Below, piece after piece: positions 37,084 through 45,098 of a stretch of DNA of 64,000 bases. This DNA is from Geodermatophilus pulveris (GTDB lineage Bacteria; Actinomycetota; Actinomycetes; Mycobacteriales; Geodermatophilaceae), in the NCBI RefSeq assembly GCF_900188375.1, contig NZ_FZOO01000010.1, positions 62,001-126,000 on the forward strand, read 5' to 3'. The notes beneath the pieces were generated by a model. That model saw only the letters and a list, made by a program, of their open reading frames with translations. It ran no database searches and was not told the DNA's origin. Positions within the stretch are counted from its first letter, which is position 1. Each line of letters begins with the position of its first letter. A program made the position numbers and the translations under genes.

Positions 37084-38025
37084 ATGAACGGGGGGAGCAT
37101 GCTCACCGCACGACCGGGCGGCATCGCGCTGCTCGCGCTGCTGTACGCGGTCGGCGCGGGGCTGTGCGCCGTGGGGGCCCTGGTGCCCGCCTCGCCGCGC
37201 ACGCCGGTCGTGATCCTGTGGGTGCTGGCCCTCCTGGGCGCCGCCGTGTCGGCTCTGCTGTGGCTGCGCCGCGACCGGCTGGGCCCGCGGGCGCTGCACG
37301 CGGCCGTCGCCCTGCCGTCGGTCGCCATCGGCGTGCTGGCCTGGCGCTCCGCGACCGCGGTGGGCATCGTCGGCCTGGGCCCGGCGATGGTGACCGTGGC
37401 GGTCTTCGCCGCGCACTCGTTCTCCCGCCCGGTCGCCCGGGCGCACGTCGCGCTGCTGCTCACCGTGGCCACCGCCGGTGCGCTGGCCGCCGCACCGGCG
37501 GGGTTCTTCCCGCAGTGGCTCACCACGGTGGTCACCGTCGTCGTCCTCACCGAGGCCCAGGCCCGCATCTCCGGTGACCTGCGACGCGCGGCGGGCACCG
37601 ACCCGCTGACCGGGCTGGCCAACCGGCGCGCCTGGCAGGCGGCTGCCGAGCGGAGCCTGGCGCACGCGCTGCGCAGCGGGGAGCCGTTCACCGTCGCGCT
37701 CATCGACCTGGACGGCTTCAAGGCGGTCAACGACCGGCTGGGCCACGGCGCGGGCGACACGCTGCTGCAGGCCCTGGCCGGCGCGTGGAGCGCGGAGCTG
37801 CGGCTGTCGGACCTGCTCGGCCGCTACGGCGGCGACGAGTTCGTGCTGAGCCTGCCGGACACCGACGCCGACCGGGCCGGGGACCTGCTGGCCCGGCTGC
37901 GCTCCGGCCACCCGGCCCCCTGGTCGGCCGGGACCGCGACCGCCCAGCCCGGCGACACCCTCACCGAGATGCTGATGCGCGCCGACGCCGAGCTCTACCG
38001 CGCCAAGCGCGACCGCCGCTCCTGA
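37084..38025 (+). CDS. Membrane-bound diguanylate cyclase (GGDEF)
   Basis: A 313-residue protein. Five to six hydrophobic helices in the first 160 residues form a membrane sensor. The GGDEF domain has DPLTGLANRRAW, LIDLDGFKAVND and the intact active site RYGGDEF. An RLSD inhibitory site sits exactly five residues before GGDEF, so product feedback is likely. It would make cyclic di-GMP. The ATG at 37084 was chosen; a second ATG 15 bp downstream is possible. Confidence 0.9.
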   Translation: MNGGSMLTARPGGIALLALLYAVGAGLCAVGALVPASPRTPVVILWVLALLGAAVSALLWLRRDRLGPRALHAAVALPSVAIGVLAWRSATAVGIVGLGPAMVTVAVFAAHSFSRPVARAHVALLLTVATAGALAAAPAGFFPQWLTTVVTVVVLTEAQARISGDLRRAAGTDPLTGLANRRAWQAAAERSLAHALRSGEPFTVALIDLDGFKAVNDRLGHGAGDTLLQALAGAWSAELRLSDLLGRYGGDEFVLSLPDTDADRAGDLLARLRSGHPAPWSAGTATAQPGDTLTEMLMRADAELYRAKRDRRS

Positions 38026-38026
38026 C

Positions 38027-38123
38027 GGAGGACCGCCCTGCCCCATCGCTCGCGAGCTCGCGTCTGGCCCCGTCCAGAGGCTCGCCGCGAGCCTGCGAGC
38101 GGTGAGGAGGACGGGGTCCTTCC
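38027..38123. repeat. Imperfect inverted-repeat element
   Basis: Two arms of about 37 bp (38027-38062 and 38086-38123) are imperfect reverse complements around a 23-bp spacer. Each carries a CGCTCGC...GCTCGCG core near the spacer and a GGAC...CCC-type outer part. It fills most of the gap between the GGDEF gene and a convergent SDR gene, so it may also act as a terminator. It looks like a non-autonomous intergenic repeat. Confidence 0.55.
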
Positions 38124-38156
38124 GCCTGCAGGAGGGCTGTTCCAGCACCTCACCGT

Positions 38157-38966
38157 TCAGGGGCGGCGCCAGTCGTCGGCGGTCAGGTGCGACCCGGCCA
38201 TCGGCCCCATCTGCAGCATCCCGCCGTCCACGACGTAGGACGAGCCGGTCACGTAGCCGGCCTCGGGCGAGGCGAGGAAGGCCACGACCGCGGCCACCTC
38301 GCGCGCGTCGCCCGGGCGGCGCAGCGGGATGCCGGGCCGCTCGTGGCCGGGCGCGGCGGGGTCCTCGTCCTCCTGGCCGGTCATCGGGGTGGCGATCTCC
38401 CCGGGCGCGACGGCGTTGACGGTGATGCCGTGCTCGGCCAGCTCGATCGCGGCCACCCGGGTGAGCAGGCCCAGCCCGCCCTTGGCCGCGCAGTAGGCCG
38501 CCGCACCCACCCGCGGCTGGTGCTCGTGCACGCTGGTGACGTTGACGATCCGCCCGCCGCGGCCGGCCGCGACCATCCGCCGCGCGGCCCGCTGCAGGCA
38601 CAGGAACGCCGCGTCCAGGTCGGTGGCCAGCACCTCCCGCCAGGTCGCGTAGTCGGTGTCGAGGACCGACGTCGCGTGCCCGGTGCCCGCGTCGTTGACC
38701 AGGACGTCGACCCCGCCGAGGGCCTCGGCGAGCTCGTCGACCACGTCGGCGGCCTCCGGCAGCCGGGTGAGGTCGACGTGCCGCACCTCGGCGCGCCGGC
38801 CCAGGGCCCGCACCTCCGCGGCGGTGGCCTCGGCGTCGGCCTCCGCGCGGTACCAGGTGATGCCGACGTCGCAGCCGGCCCGGGCCAGCGCGACGGCGGC
38901 GGCCCGGCCGATGCCGGACTCCGAGCCGGTGACGACGGCGACGCGGGGTGCGGGGTCCTCGGTCAT
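38157..38966 (-). CDS. SDR-family oxidoreductase
   Basis: A 269-residue SDR. The motif TGSESGIG, the catalytic serine in NVTSVHEHQ, YCAAK as the Tyr-x3-Lys pair and the late VDGG are present. The usual NNAG is NDAG here (VLVNDAGTG), a conservative departure. It resembles glucose-1-dehydrogenase-like SDRs. An alternative ATG lies three codons upstream at 38975. Confidence 0.88.
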   Translation of the reverse strand: MTEDPAPRVAVVTGSESGIGRAAAVALARAGCDVGITWYRAEADAEATAAEVRALGRRAEVRHVDLTRLPEAADVVDELAEALGGVDVLVNDAGTGHATSVLDTDYATWREVLATDLDAAFLCLQRAARRMVAAGRGGRIVNVTSVHEHQPRVGAAAYCAAKGGLGLLTRVAAIELAEHGITVNAVAPGEIATPMTGQEDEDPAAPGHERPGIPLRRPGDAREVAAVVAFLASPEAGYVTGSSYVVDGGMLQMGPMAGSHLTADDWRRP

Positions 38967-39022
38967 GCCGCCCATGCTGCGGCGGTCGGGCCCGGCCCGC
39001 AGCGCGGTCGCGGGCCGGGTGC

Positions 39023-39214
39023 TCAGCGCAGGGCGAGGCGCCGGTCGAGCAGGGCGTCCACCTCGGCCTCGGCCTCGGCCACCCGGCGGGCGTTCTCCCC
39101 CGACGGGCAGCGGACGGCGGCGCTGCGGGCGGCGCGCACGGCGCTGTGGGCGACGACGATCTGCAGGTCGAGGGTGCCCAGATCGGCGGCTGTGCGGGTC
39201 ACGGTGCGGGTCAT
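39023..39214 (-). CDS. Small conserved-looking protein of unknown function
   Basis: A 63-residue soluble protein with an alternating Ala/Arg/Glu composition suggesting two helices (VVAHSAVRAARSAAVRC and NARRVAEAEAEVDALLDRRLALR). GGGAGG lies 5 bp before the ATG, so translation is likely. No family recognised. Confidence 0.55.
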   Translation of the reverse strand: MTRTVTRTAADLGTLDLQIVVAHSAVRAARSAAVRCPSGENARRVAEAEAEVDALLDRRLALR

Positions 39215-39338
39215 GGTGGCCTCCCCGGGACGGTGGGGTACGGGACTCAGGGTGGACCAGGGGTGTGACGGGACCGGTCCGGTGCCGGGCTCTGCCCCCA
39301 CCCGTGCAGCCGGCCGGGCGGTCCGATGCGGGTCGAGC

Positions 39339-40304
39339 TCAGTCCTGGTCGGGACCGGCCCGGCCGAACCGGCGTCCCCACTCGTGCAGCTGCTGCAGCA
39401 GCTCCGGCGGCGAGACGACGGTCACCTCGGCGCCCAGCGTGCCGATGGCGAACGCCGGCCAGTCCAGCCCGTCGGCCTCCATGTGCACCCGGCTGCGGCC
39501 CGGGCCGTCGTCCTCGACGCGCGCCCACCGGCCGATCCGCGCCCGCACCCGGCCGGCGGGGGCGTCGACGAGGAACTCCACCGCGGTGGGGCCGCCCTGG
39601 CCGGTCGTGCCGGCCCGGACGAAGGCGACGGCGCCCTCGGCGGGCAGCCACCGCGGCGCGAACCGGGTCCCGGTCGGCCGGGGCCGGGCCAGCCGGTCGA
39701 GGCGGAAGCTGCGCCAGTCGCCGCGGTCGAGGTCGTAGCCGACGAGGTACCAGCGCCGGCCGAGGGTGACCAGCCGGTGCGGCTCCACGTGCCGCTCCGA
39801 CGGCGTGGCGTCGGCGGCGGTGTAGCCGAAGGACAGCCGCTCCTCGTCCCGGCAGGCCTGGGCCACGACGGTCAGCGCCTCCGGGTCCACGAAGTGCCGC
39901 GGGCCGGCCCAGGGCACCGGGTCGGTCACCGCGCGCAGCGCCTCCACCCGGCGCCGCAGCCGGGTCGGCATCACCTGCACGACCTTGGCCAGCGCCCGCA
40001 CCGACGACTCCGCGGTGCCGGCGACCGCGCTCTGCGCGGCGGTCTGCAGGCCGACGGCCAGCGCCACCGCCTCCTCGTCGTCGAGCACCAGCGGGGGCAG
40101 GGCGGCGCCGGGGGCGAGCTGGTACCCGCCGTCGACACCGCGCTGCGCCTCGACGGGGTAGCCGAGCTCCCGCAGCCGGTCGACGTCCCGGCGCAGGGTG
40201 CGGGCGGAGACGCCGAGCCGGCCGGCGAGGTCGGGCCCGGCCCAGTACCGGCGCTGCTGCAGCAGGGAGAGCAGGCGCAGGGTCCGCGCGGAGGGGTCGC
40301 CCAC
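39339..40304 (-). CDS. WYL-domain HTH transcriptional regulator (YafY type)
   Basis: A 321-residue regulator. The N-terminal HTH (LAGRLGVSARTLRRDVDRLRELGYPV) is followed by a WYL domain with the motif RRWYLVGYDLDRGDWRSFRLDR and a C-terminal WCX-like extension. It starts with GTG and is divergent from a DinB-family gene. This regulator-DinB pairing is frequent in actinobacteria. It probably represses or activates that neighbour. Confidence 0.92.
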   Translation of the reverse strand: MGDPSARTLRLLSLLQQRRYWAGPDLAGRLGVSARTLRRDVDRLRELGYPVEAQRGVDGGYQLAPGAALPPLVLDDEEAVALAVGLQTAAQSAVAGTAESSVRALAKVVQVMPTRLRRRVEALRAVTDPVPWAGPRHFVDPEALTVVAQACRDEERLSFGYTAADATPSERHVEPHRLVTLGRRWYLVGYDLDRGDWRSFRLDRLARPRPTGTRFAPRWLPAEGAVAFVRAGTTGQGGPTAVEFLVDAPAGRVRARIGRWARVEDDGPGRSRVHMEADGLDWPAFAIGTLGAEVTVVSPPELLQQLHEWGRRFGRAGPDQD

Positions 40305-40325
40305 GCGGCGATCCTGCCCCGGATT

Positions 40326-40344
40326 GCGGTCAGGATCCGTCCGC
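40326..40344. promoter_or_regulatory. Candidate operator between WYL regulator and DinB gene
   Basis: The 19-bp near-palindrome GCGGTCAGGATCCGTCCGC is centred on GGATCC in the 94-bp divergent gap. A further GCGGTC half-site follows at 40346-40351. Its place suggests the binding site of the WYL regulator. Confidence 0.5.
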
Positions 40345-40398
40345 TGCGGTCCCTAGCGTGGTCCTCGTCAGCGACACCGGACAGCGGAGGCGGACCCC

Positions 40399-40920
40399 AT
40401 GGACACCACGACCACCCCCACCGGCGAGCGGGCCGACCTGTTGGAGGCGCTGGCGGTGCACCGGCACTTCCTCCGGTTCGCCGTCCGCGGCCTCACCGAC
40501 GAGCAGGCCCGGCTGCGGCCGACGGCCAGCGAGCTCACCCTCGGCGGACTGGTCAAGCACGTCGCCCGCACGGAGGCGTCCTGGGCCGCGTTCGTCGTGG
40601 CGGGGGCGGCCGGGATGGCCGGTCCGGACGACGTCGACCCGCTGGCCGCGCGGGTCGAGGAGTTCCGGATGGGCCCCGGCGAGACGCTGGACGGCGTCCT
40701 CGCGGACTACGCGGAGGTCGCGTGCCGCACCGACGACCTGGTGCGCACCCTGCCGGACCTCGGGGCGTCGCACCCGCTGCCCGAGGCGCCGTGGTTCGAG
40801 CCGGGCGCGACCCGCTCGGCCCGCCGGGTCTTCCTGCACATCATCGCCGAGACCGCCCAGCACGCCGGGCACGCGGACATCCTGCGGGAGACCCTCGACG
40901 GCCAGCGGACGATGGGGTGA
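40399..40920 (+). CDS. DinB/DUF664-family protein
   Basis: A 173-residue four-helix-bundle protein of the DinB/DUF664 type. The N-terminal segment RADLLEALAVHRHFLRFAVRGLTDEQARLRP and two histidine-bearing motifs (LVKHVARTEASWA and IAETAQHAGHADILRE) place the three-histidine metal site. Some relatives are bacillithiol or mycothiol-dependent transferases, so a thiol-transfer role is possible. Divergent from its probable WYL regulator. Confidence 0.88.
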   Translation: MDTTTTPTGERADLLEALAVHRHFLRFAVRGLTDEQARLRPTASELTLGGLVKHVARTEASWAAFVVAGAAGMAGPDDVDPLAARVEEFRMGPGETLDGVLADYAEVACRTDDLVRTLPDLGASHPLPEAPWFEPGATRSARRVFLHIIAETAQHAGHADILRETLDGQRTMG

Positions 40921-40935
40921 GCCTCCGCGGCCGGC

Positions 40936-41862
40936 TCAGCCCTCCTCGAGGGCGCGCAGCGCGGCCAGCGCCCGGTCGCGGGCCGCGGCGGCCTCGGTGG
41001 CGTGCCGCTCGGCGGTCCGCCGGTGCCGCTCGGCGCGGCGGAGCTCCTCGGCGGTCCGCGCGGCGTCCTGCTCCGTGCGGGCCAGCTCGTCGGACAGCTC
41101 CTGCACCCGCGCCTGCAGGTCGGCGCGGCGGGCGTCGAGGTCGTCGACCCGCTGGCGCTCCTCCTCGGCCTCGGCGGCGGCCTCCGCGGCCGCTTCGGTG
41201 GCCTCCCGCACCGCGGCGCGGGCCTCCTCCAGCTCCCGCCGGCGGCGGTCCTCGGCCGCGCGGCGGGCCTCCTCGCGGCGGGCCCGCTCCGCGGCCCGGT
41301 CGCGACGGTCGGCCCCCCGGGTCCGGTCCCGCGCCGGCGGGGGCTCCCCGGTGCGGGGCGGCACGATCCGCAGCGCCGGCCGGGTGCCCGTCGTCCCCAG
41401 GCCGCTGTAGGACATCGCGGCGGTGAGCCGGCCGGACAGCAGCGCCGCGCCGGCCTCGGGGTCGGCCATCGCCGCGCGCAGGGTGTCTGCGACCTGGGCC
41501 TCCACCGCACCGCCCACCCGGGCGCCGCGCTCCCGGGCCAGCGCGGTCGCCTGGCGGGTCAGCGCGGTGAGCAGCTGGGCGCGCTGGCGGTCCAGGGCGC
41601 GCAGCTGGTCGCCGGCCAGGCTCTCCTGCGCCTGGCGCAGCAGCTCGCCGAGCTCGACCAGACCCTCGATCTCCGCCCGCTGCTCGCGCGCCAGCAGGTT
41701 GCACACCCAGGCGGCCACGGTCGGCTTGGGCAGCGCCCCGATCTCGCGGGCCAGGGTCCGGTCGCCCGCGGCCCGGGCGTCGTGCTGCCGCTGGGTGCGC
41801 ACCGCGACGAACTCCTCCGGCGGCACCGCGTACAGCTCGTCGGCGACCTCGTCGAGCTCCAC
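40936..41862 (-). CDS. Coiled-coil protein of unknown function
   Basis: A 308-residue cytoplasmic protein. The N-terminal 120 residues have a conserved-looking region (LYAVPPEEFVAVRTQRQHDARAAGDRTLAREIGALPKPTVAAWVCNLLAR). From about residue 175 it is an almost unbroken Glu/Arg/Ala-rich coiled coil. Homologous architecture is common in actinobacteria without known function. GTG start. Confidence 0.7.
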   Translation of the reverse strand: MELDEVADELYAVPPEEFVAVRTQRQHDARAAGDRTLAREIGALPKPTVAAWVCNLLAREQRAEIEGLVELGELLRQAQESLAGDQLRALDRQRAQLLTALTRQATALARERGARVGGAVEAQVADTLRAAMADPEAGAALLSGRLTAAMSYSGLGTTGTRPALRIVPPRTGEPPPARDRTRGADRRDRAAERARREEARRAAEDRRRRELEEARAAVREATEAAAEAAAEAEEERQRVDDLDARRADLQARVQELSDELARTEQDAARTAEELRRAERHRRTAERHATEAAAARDRALAALRALEEG

Positions 41863-41908
41863 GCCGCCGACCCTGCCACGCGGCCCGGGCCGGCCGGGCG
41901 GGGCGCCG

Positions 41909-42943
41909 TCACCCGGCCGTCCGGGGGGCCTCCCACAGGTCGATGCCGGAGTCGACGGCGTGCTGGTCGATGGCCGCCAGCTCCTCGTCGGAGAAGTCGA
42001 GCTGCTGCAGCGCGCCGACGTTCTGCTCCAGCTGCGCCACGCTGCTCGCGCCGATCAGCACGGAGGTCACCCGCGGGTCGCGCAGCGCCCAGGCCAGCGC
42101 CATCTGCGCCAGGCTCTGCCCGCGCTTGCCGGCGATCTCGTCCAGCGCGCGCACGTGGCCGAGCGACTCCTCGGTGAGGAGGTCGGTGGACAGCGACTTG
42201 CCCTGGCTGGCGCGCGAGCCCTCCGGGACGCCGTCCAGGTACTTGCCGGTGAGCATGCCCTGGGCCAGCGGGGAGAACGCGATGCACCCGGCGCCGACGT
42301 CCTCGAGGGTGTCCAGCAGGCCCTCGGTCTCGATCCAGCGGTTGAGCATCGAGTAGGACGGCTGGTGGATCAGCAGCGGCGTCCCCAGGTCGGCGAGGAT
42401 CTCCGCCGCCCGCGCGGTGTCCTCCGGCGAGTAGCTGGAGATGCCGGCGTAGAGCGCCCGGCCGGACCGGACGGCGGTGTGCAGCGCGCCCATCGTCTCC
42501 CCCAGCGGCGTGGTCGGGTCCGGCCGGTGGGAGTAGAAGACGTCGACGTACTCCAGGCCCATCCGGCGCAGCGACTGGTCCAGGCTGGCCAGCACGTACT
42601 TGCGCCCGCCACCGCCCTGGCCGTACGGGCCGGGCCACATGTCGTAGCCGGCCTTGGAGGAGATGACCAGCTCGTCGCGGTAGGGGGCGAGGTCGTCGCG
42701 CAGGTGCCGGCCGAAGTTGGTCTCGGCGCTGCCGTAGGGCGGGCCGTAGTTGTTGGCCAGGTCGAAGTGGGTGACGCCGAGGTCGAAGGCGCGGCGCAGG
42801 ATGGCGCGCTGCCGGTCGAACGGGACGTCGTCCCCGAAGTTGTGCCACAGCCCGAGGCTGACCGCCGGGAGGTCCAGCCCGCTGCGGCCGGTGCGCCGGT
42901 AGGTCATCGAGTCGTAGCGGTCGTCTGCGGCGAGGAAGGCCAT
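41909..42943 (-). CDS. Aldo/keto reductase, L-glyceraldehyde 3-phosphate reductase-like
   Basis: A 344-residue NADPH-dependent AKR of the YghZ/AKR14 type. Catalytic Asp and Tyr lie in HFDLANNYGPPYG, Lys in VISSKAGYDMWPGPYG and His in VFYSHRPDPTTP. The cofactor-binding end reads TSVLIGASSVAQLEQN. The family reduces aldehydes such as methylglyoxal. Confidence 0.92.
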   Translation of the reverse strand: MAFLAADDRYDSMTYRRTGRSGLDLPAVSLGLWHNFGDDVPFDRQRAILRRAFDLGVTHFDLANNYGPPYGSAETNFGRHLRDDLAPYRDELVISSKAGYDMWPGPYGQGGGGRKYVLASLDQSLRRMGLEYVDVFYSHRPDPTTPLGETMGALHTAVRSGRALYAGISSYSPEDTARAAEILADLGTPLLIHQPSYSMLNRWIETEGLLDTLEDVGAGCIAFSPLAQGMLTGKYLDGVPEGSRASQGKSLSTDLLTEESLGHVRALDEIAGKRGQSLAQMALAWALRDPRVTSVLIGASSVAQLEQNVGALQQLDFSDEELAAIDQHAVDSGIDLWEAPRTAG

Positions 42944-43081
42944 GGTCGGCTCCCTGCCCGCCCGGCGGCCGGCCCAACCCGGCCGCGGAGATCGGTTGGC
43001 GCGACCGGGCGCGCAGGCCGATGCTGGCCCGGGGGCGCGACCGGCGTCCCGGCCAGCCACCGATCGGAGCGAGGCACCTCG

Positions 43082-43333
43082 ATGACCAGCATGACCAGCA
43101 ACGACGCGGCGACCGGCAGCCGCGACATCAAGTCCCACGAGACCACGAGCTTCGCCGACCTCGGCAAGGAGATGTGGAGCTACCTGACCGGCAAGGGCGC
43201 GGCGATCAACTACGAGTTCGTCGACATGGTGGTCGAGGTGCCGCGCGAGACCGGCCCGCAGGCCCCGCGGGCGACGTGGCGGCTCAACGGCACGCTGCGG
43301 ATCACCACGTCCGAGAACGCCAGCCGGGGATGA
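43082..43333 (+). CDS. Small protein of unknown function
   Basis: An 83-residue protein with a polar N-terminus (MTSMTSNDAATGSRDIKSHETTS) followed by a region predicted as beta strands (GAAINYEFVDMVVEVPRET and TWRLNGTLRITTS). It is joined to the next gene by a 4-bp ATGA overlap. Family not recognised. Confidence 0.65.
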   Translation: MTSMTSNDAATGSRDIKSHETTSFADLGKEMWSYLTGKGAAINYEFVDMVVEVPRETGPQAPRATWRLNGTLRITTSENASRG

Positions 43334-43758
43334 CGCCGGACGCCGGACGCCTGCACGTGGACGCCGACCTCTCCCTCGAGGTGGACGGCGCCCCGGTGCG
43401 GGTGGAGTCCTCCGGCGCGCGGGTGCGGGTGGTCGCCGACGACGTGCGCGGGCTGGTCGACCAGCTGCGCACGGCGGCGCGGGCGGCCGGGGCGGGGTCG
43501 CCACGGGACGGCGTGGCGACCCTCGCCGACCGGCTGGCCGCCGACGGGCTCACCGGGGTGCTGGCCGCCCCCACCGGGGACGTCGCCGTCATCGGCGCGG
43601 GCGTCGACTCACCGGTCGGGGGCCTGCTCTGGGGCACCCGGCGGGTGCACGTCGACACCCTGGGCCTGGTGCGCTCCAGCGACGCGGCCCGGTGGACGCT
43701 CGCCGGCGCCGCCGCCCTGCTGCTCGTCGTCCTGGCCGCCCGGCGCCGGCGGCGCTGA
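43330..43758 (+). CDS. Membrane-anchored protein of unknown function
   Basis: A 142-residue protein with a beta-rich N-terminal half (LHVDADLSLEVDGAPVRVESSGARVRVVADD) and a single C-terminal hydrophobic helix followed by five arginines (WTLAGAAALLLVVLAARRRRR). It is a tail-anchored topology. Co-translated with the preceding small gene, so the two products probably work together. Confidence 0.65.
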   Translation: MTPDAGRLHVDADLSLEVDGAPVRVESSGARVRVVADDVRGLVDQLRTAARAAGAGSPRDGVATLADRLAADGLTGVLAAPTGDVAVIGAGVDSPVGGLLWGTRRVHVDTLGLVRSSDAARWTLAGAAALLLVVLAARRRRR

Positions 43759-43789
43759 GCCACCCGGCGCCGAGCTACCCGGTGCTGAG

Positions 43790-44974
43790 CTACCCGGCAG
43801 TCGGCAGCGGCCGGGTGGCACCGGCGGCCAGCAGGCCGGCGGCGAGGACGGCGAGGACGACGAGCAGCGCCTGCAGCACCCCTGTGACCTCGGCGACGAA
43901 CCCGATCAGCGGCGGGCCGGCGAGGAACGCGGTGTAGGAGATCGAGCTGACCACCGACACCCGGGCGGCCGCCCGCGCGGGGTCGTCGGCGGCGGCGCTC
44001 ATGCCGACCGGGAAGCCCAGCGCGGCGCCGGCCCCCCACAGCACCGCCCCGGCGAGGGCCAGGGGCACCGCGGGGGCGGTGACGAACAGCAGCAGGCCGA
44101 GCACCGCCGTCGCGGCGCCGGTCCGCAGCACGGCCACCCGGCCCCAGCGGTCCAGCAGCGCGCCGCCCACCACCCGGACGGCGGTCATCGCGGTGACGAA
44201 GACGGCGAAGCCGATCGCCGCGGTCGCCTCGCCCAGGCCGTGGCCGTCGACCAGGGCCACGGCGAGCCAGTCGTTGGCGGTGCCCTCGGTGAAGGCGAAG
44301 GCGAGGGTGGACAGCCCGACCAGCAGGGTGCGCGGCTCCCGCCAGGCCTGCCCGACGCCCGAGCCGGCGGCACGCTGCTCGTCGTCCGGCGGCTCCACGG
44401 GGAGGAACGAGCGGGTGGCGACCGCGATCGCGCCCAGCGCGAGGACCGCCGTTCCCACGAGCTGGGCGGCCAGCGGGAGGGCCACGGCCGCGGCGCCGGC
44501 CCCCAGCAGCGCGCCGGCGACCGTGCCCACGCTGAACCCGGCGTGCAGCCGCGGCATGAGGGCGCGGTCCAGCCCCCGCTCGACCGCGGCGCCCTCGATG
44601 TTCATGGCCACGTCCCAGCTGCCCACGCCCACGCCCACCAGCGTCAGGCCCGCCCCGGCGGCGAGGACCTGACCGGAGGCCAGGCCGAGGGCCAGCAGCA
44701 GCAGCCCGGACACCGCCACGACCGCCCCGGCCAGCACGCCGCGGGCCGGGCCGATGCGGTGCACCACCGGGCCGGTGAGCGGCAGCGCCACGGTCGAGCC
44801 GACGGCGATGCACAGCAGCAGCAGCCCCAGCCCGGCCGACGACAGGTCCAGCGCGTCGCGGGCGGCGGGCACCCGCGAGATCCACGACGCGAAGGCGAAC
44901 CCGTTGACGACGAAGGCCACGGCGACGGCGACCCGCGCCCGCTCGAGGGAGGCGGTGGAGGAGGTCAGGTGCAC
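43790..44974 (-). CDS. MFS transporter, LacI-paired
   Basis: A 394-residue permease with about 12 hydrophobic helices. The region ...FVVNGFAFASWISRVPAARDALDLSSAGLGLLLL matches the small YbjJ/FucP-like branch of the MFS, many of which carry sugars or sugar-like compounds. GTG start with GGAAGGA upstream. It faces a LacI regulator across a perfect operator-like palindrome. Specific substrate unknown. Confidence 0.88.
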   Translation of the reverse strand: MHLTSSTASLERARVAVAVAFVVNGFAFASWISRVPAARDALDLSSAGLGLLLLCIAVGSTVALPLTGPVVHRIGPARGVLAGAVVAVSGLLLLALGLASGQVLAAGAGLTLVGVGVGSWDVAMNIEGAAVERGLDRALMPRLHAGFSVGTVAGALLGAGAAAVALPLAAQLVGTAVLALGAIAVATRSFLPVEPPDDEQRAAGSGVGQAWREPRTLLVGLSTLAFAFTEGTANDWLAVALVDGHGLGEATAAIGFAVFVTAMTAVRVVGGALLDRWGRVAVLRTGAATAVLGLLLFVTAPAVPLALAGAVLWGAGAALGFPVGMSAAADDPARAAARVSVVSSISYTAFLAGPPLIGFVAEVTGVLQALLVVLAVLAAGLLAAGATRPLPTAG

Positions 44975-45010
44975 CAGGGGTCCTTCCGTGCGCGGCGTCC
45001 CGGTCACTCT

Positions 45011-45026
45011 ATCGAATCGATTCGAT
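45011..45026. promoter_or_regulatory. LacI-family operator
   Basis: A perfect 16-bp palindrome, ATCGAATCGATTCGAT, with the central CG typical of LacI-family sites, lies in the 124-bp divergent gap between the MFS and LacI genes. It is strikingly AT-rich for this genome. Confidence 0.75.
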
Positions 45027-45098
45027 GATCGTTTCCTCGACCGCGGGCCGGTGGGGTCGTAGCGTCGGCGGCCCCGACCCGACGAGGAGCCCGCGACC

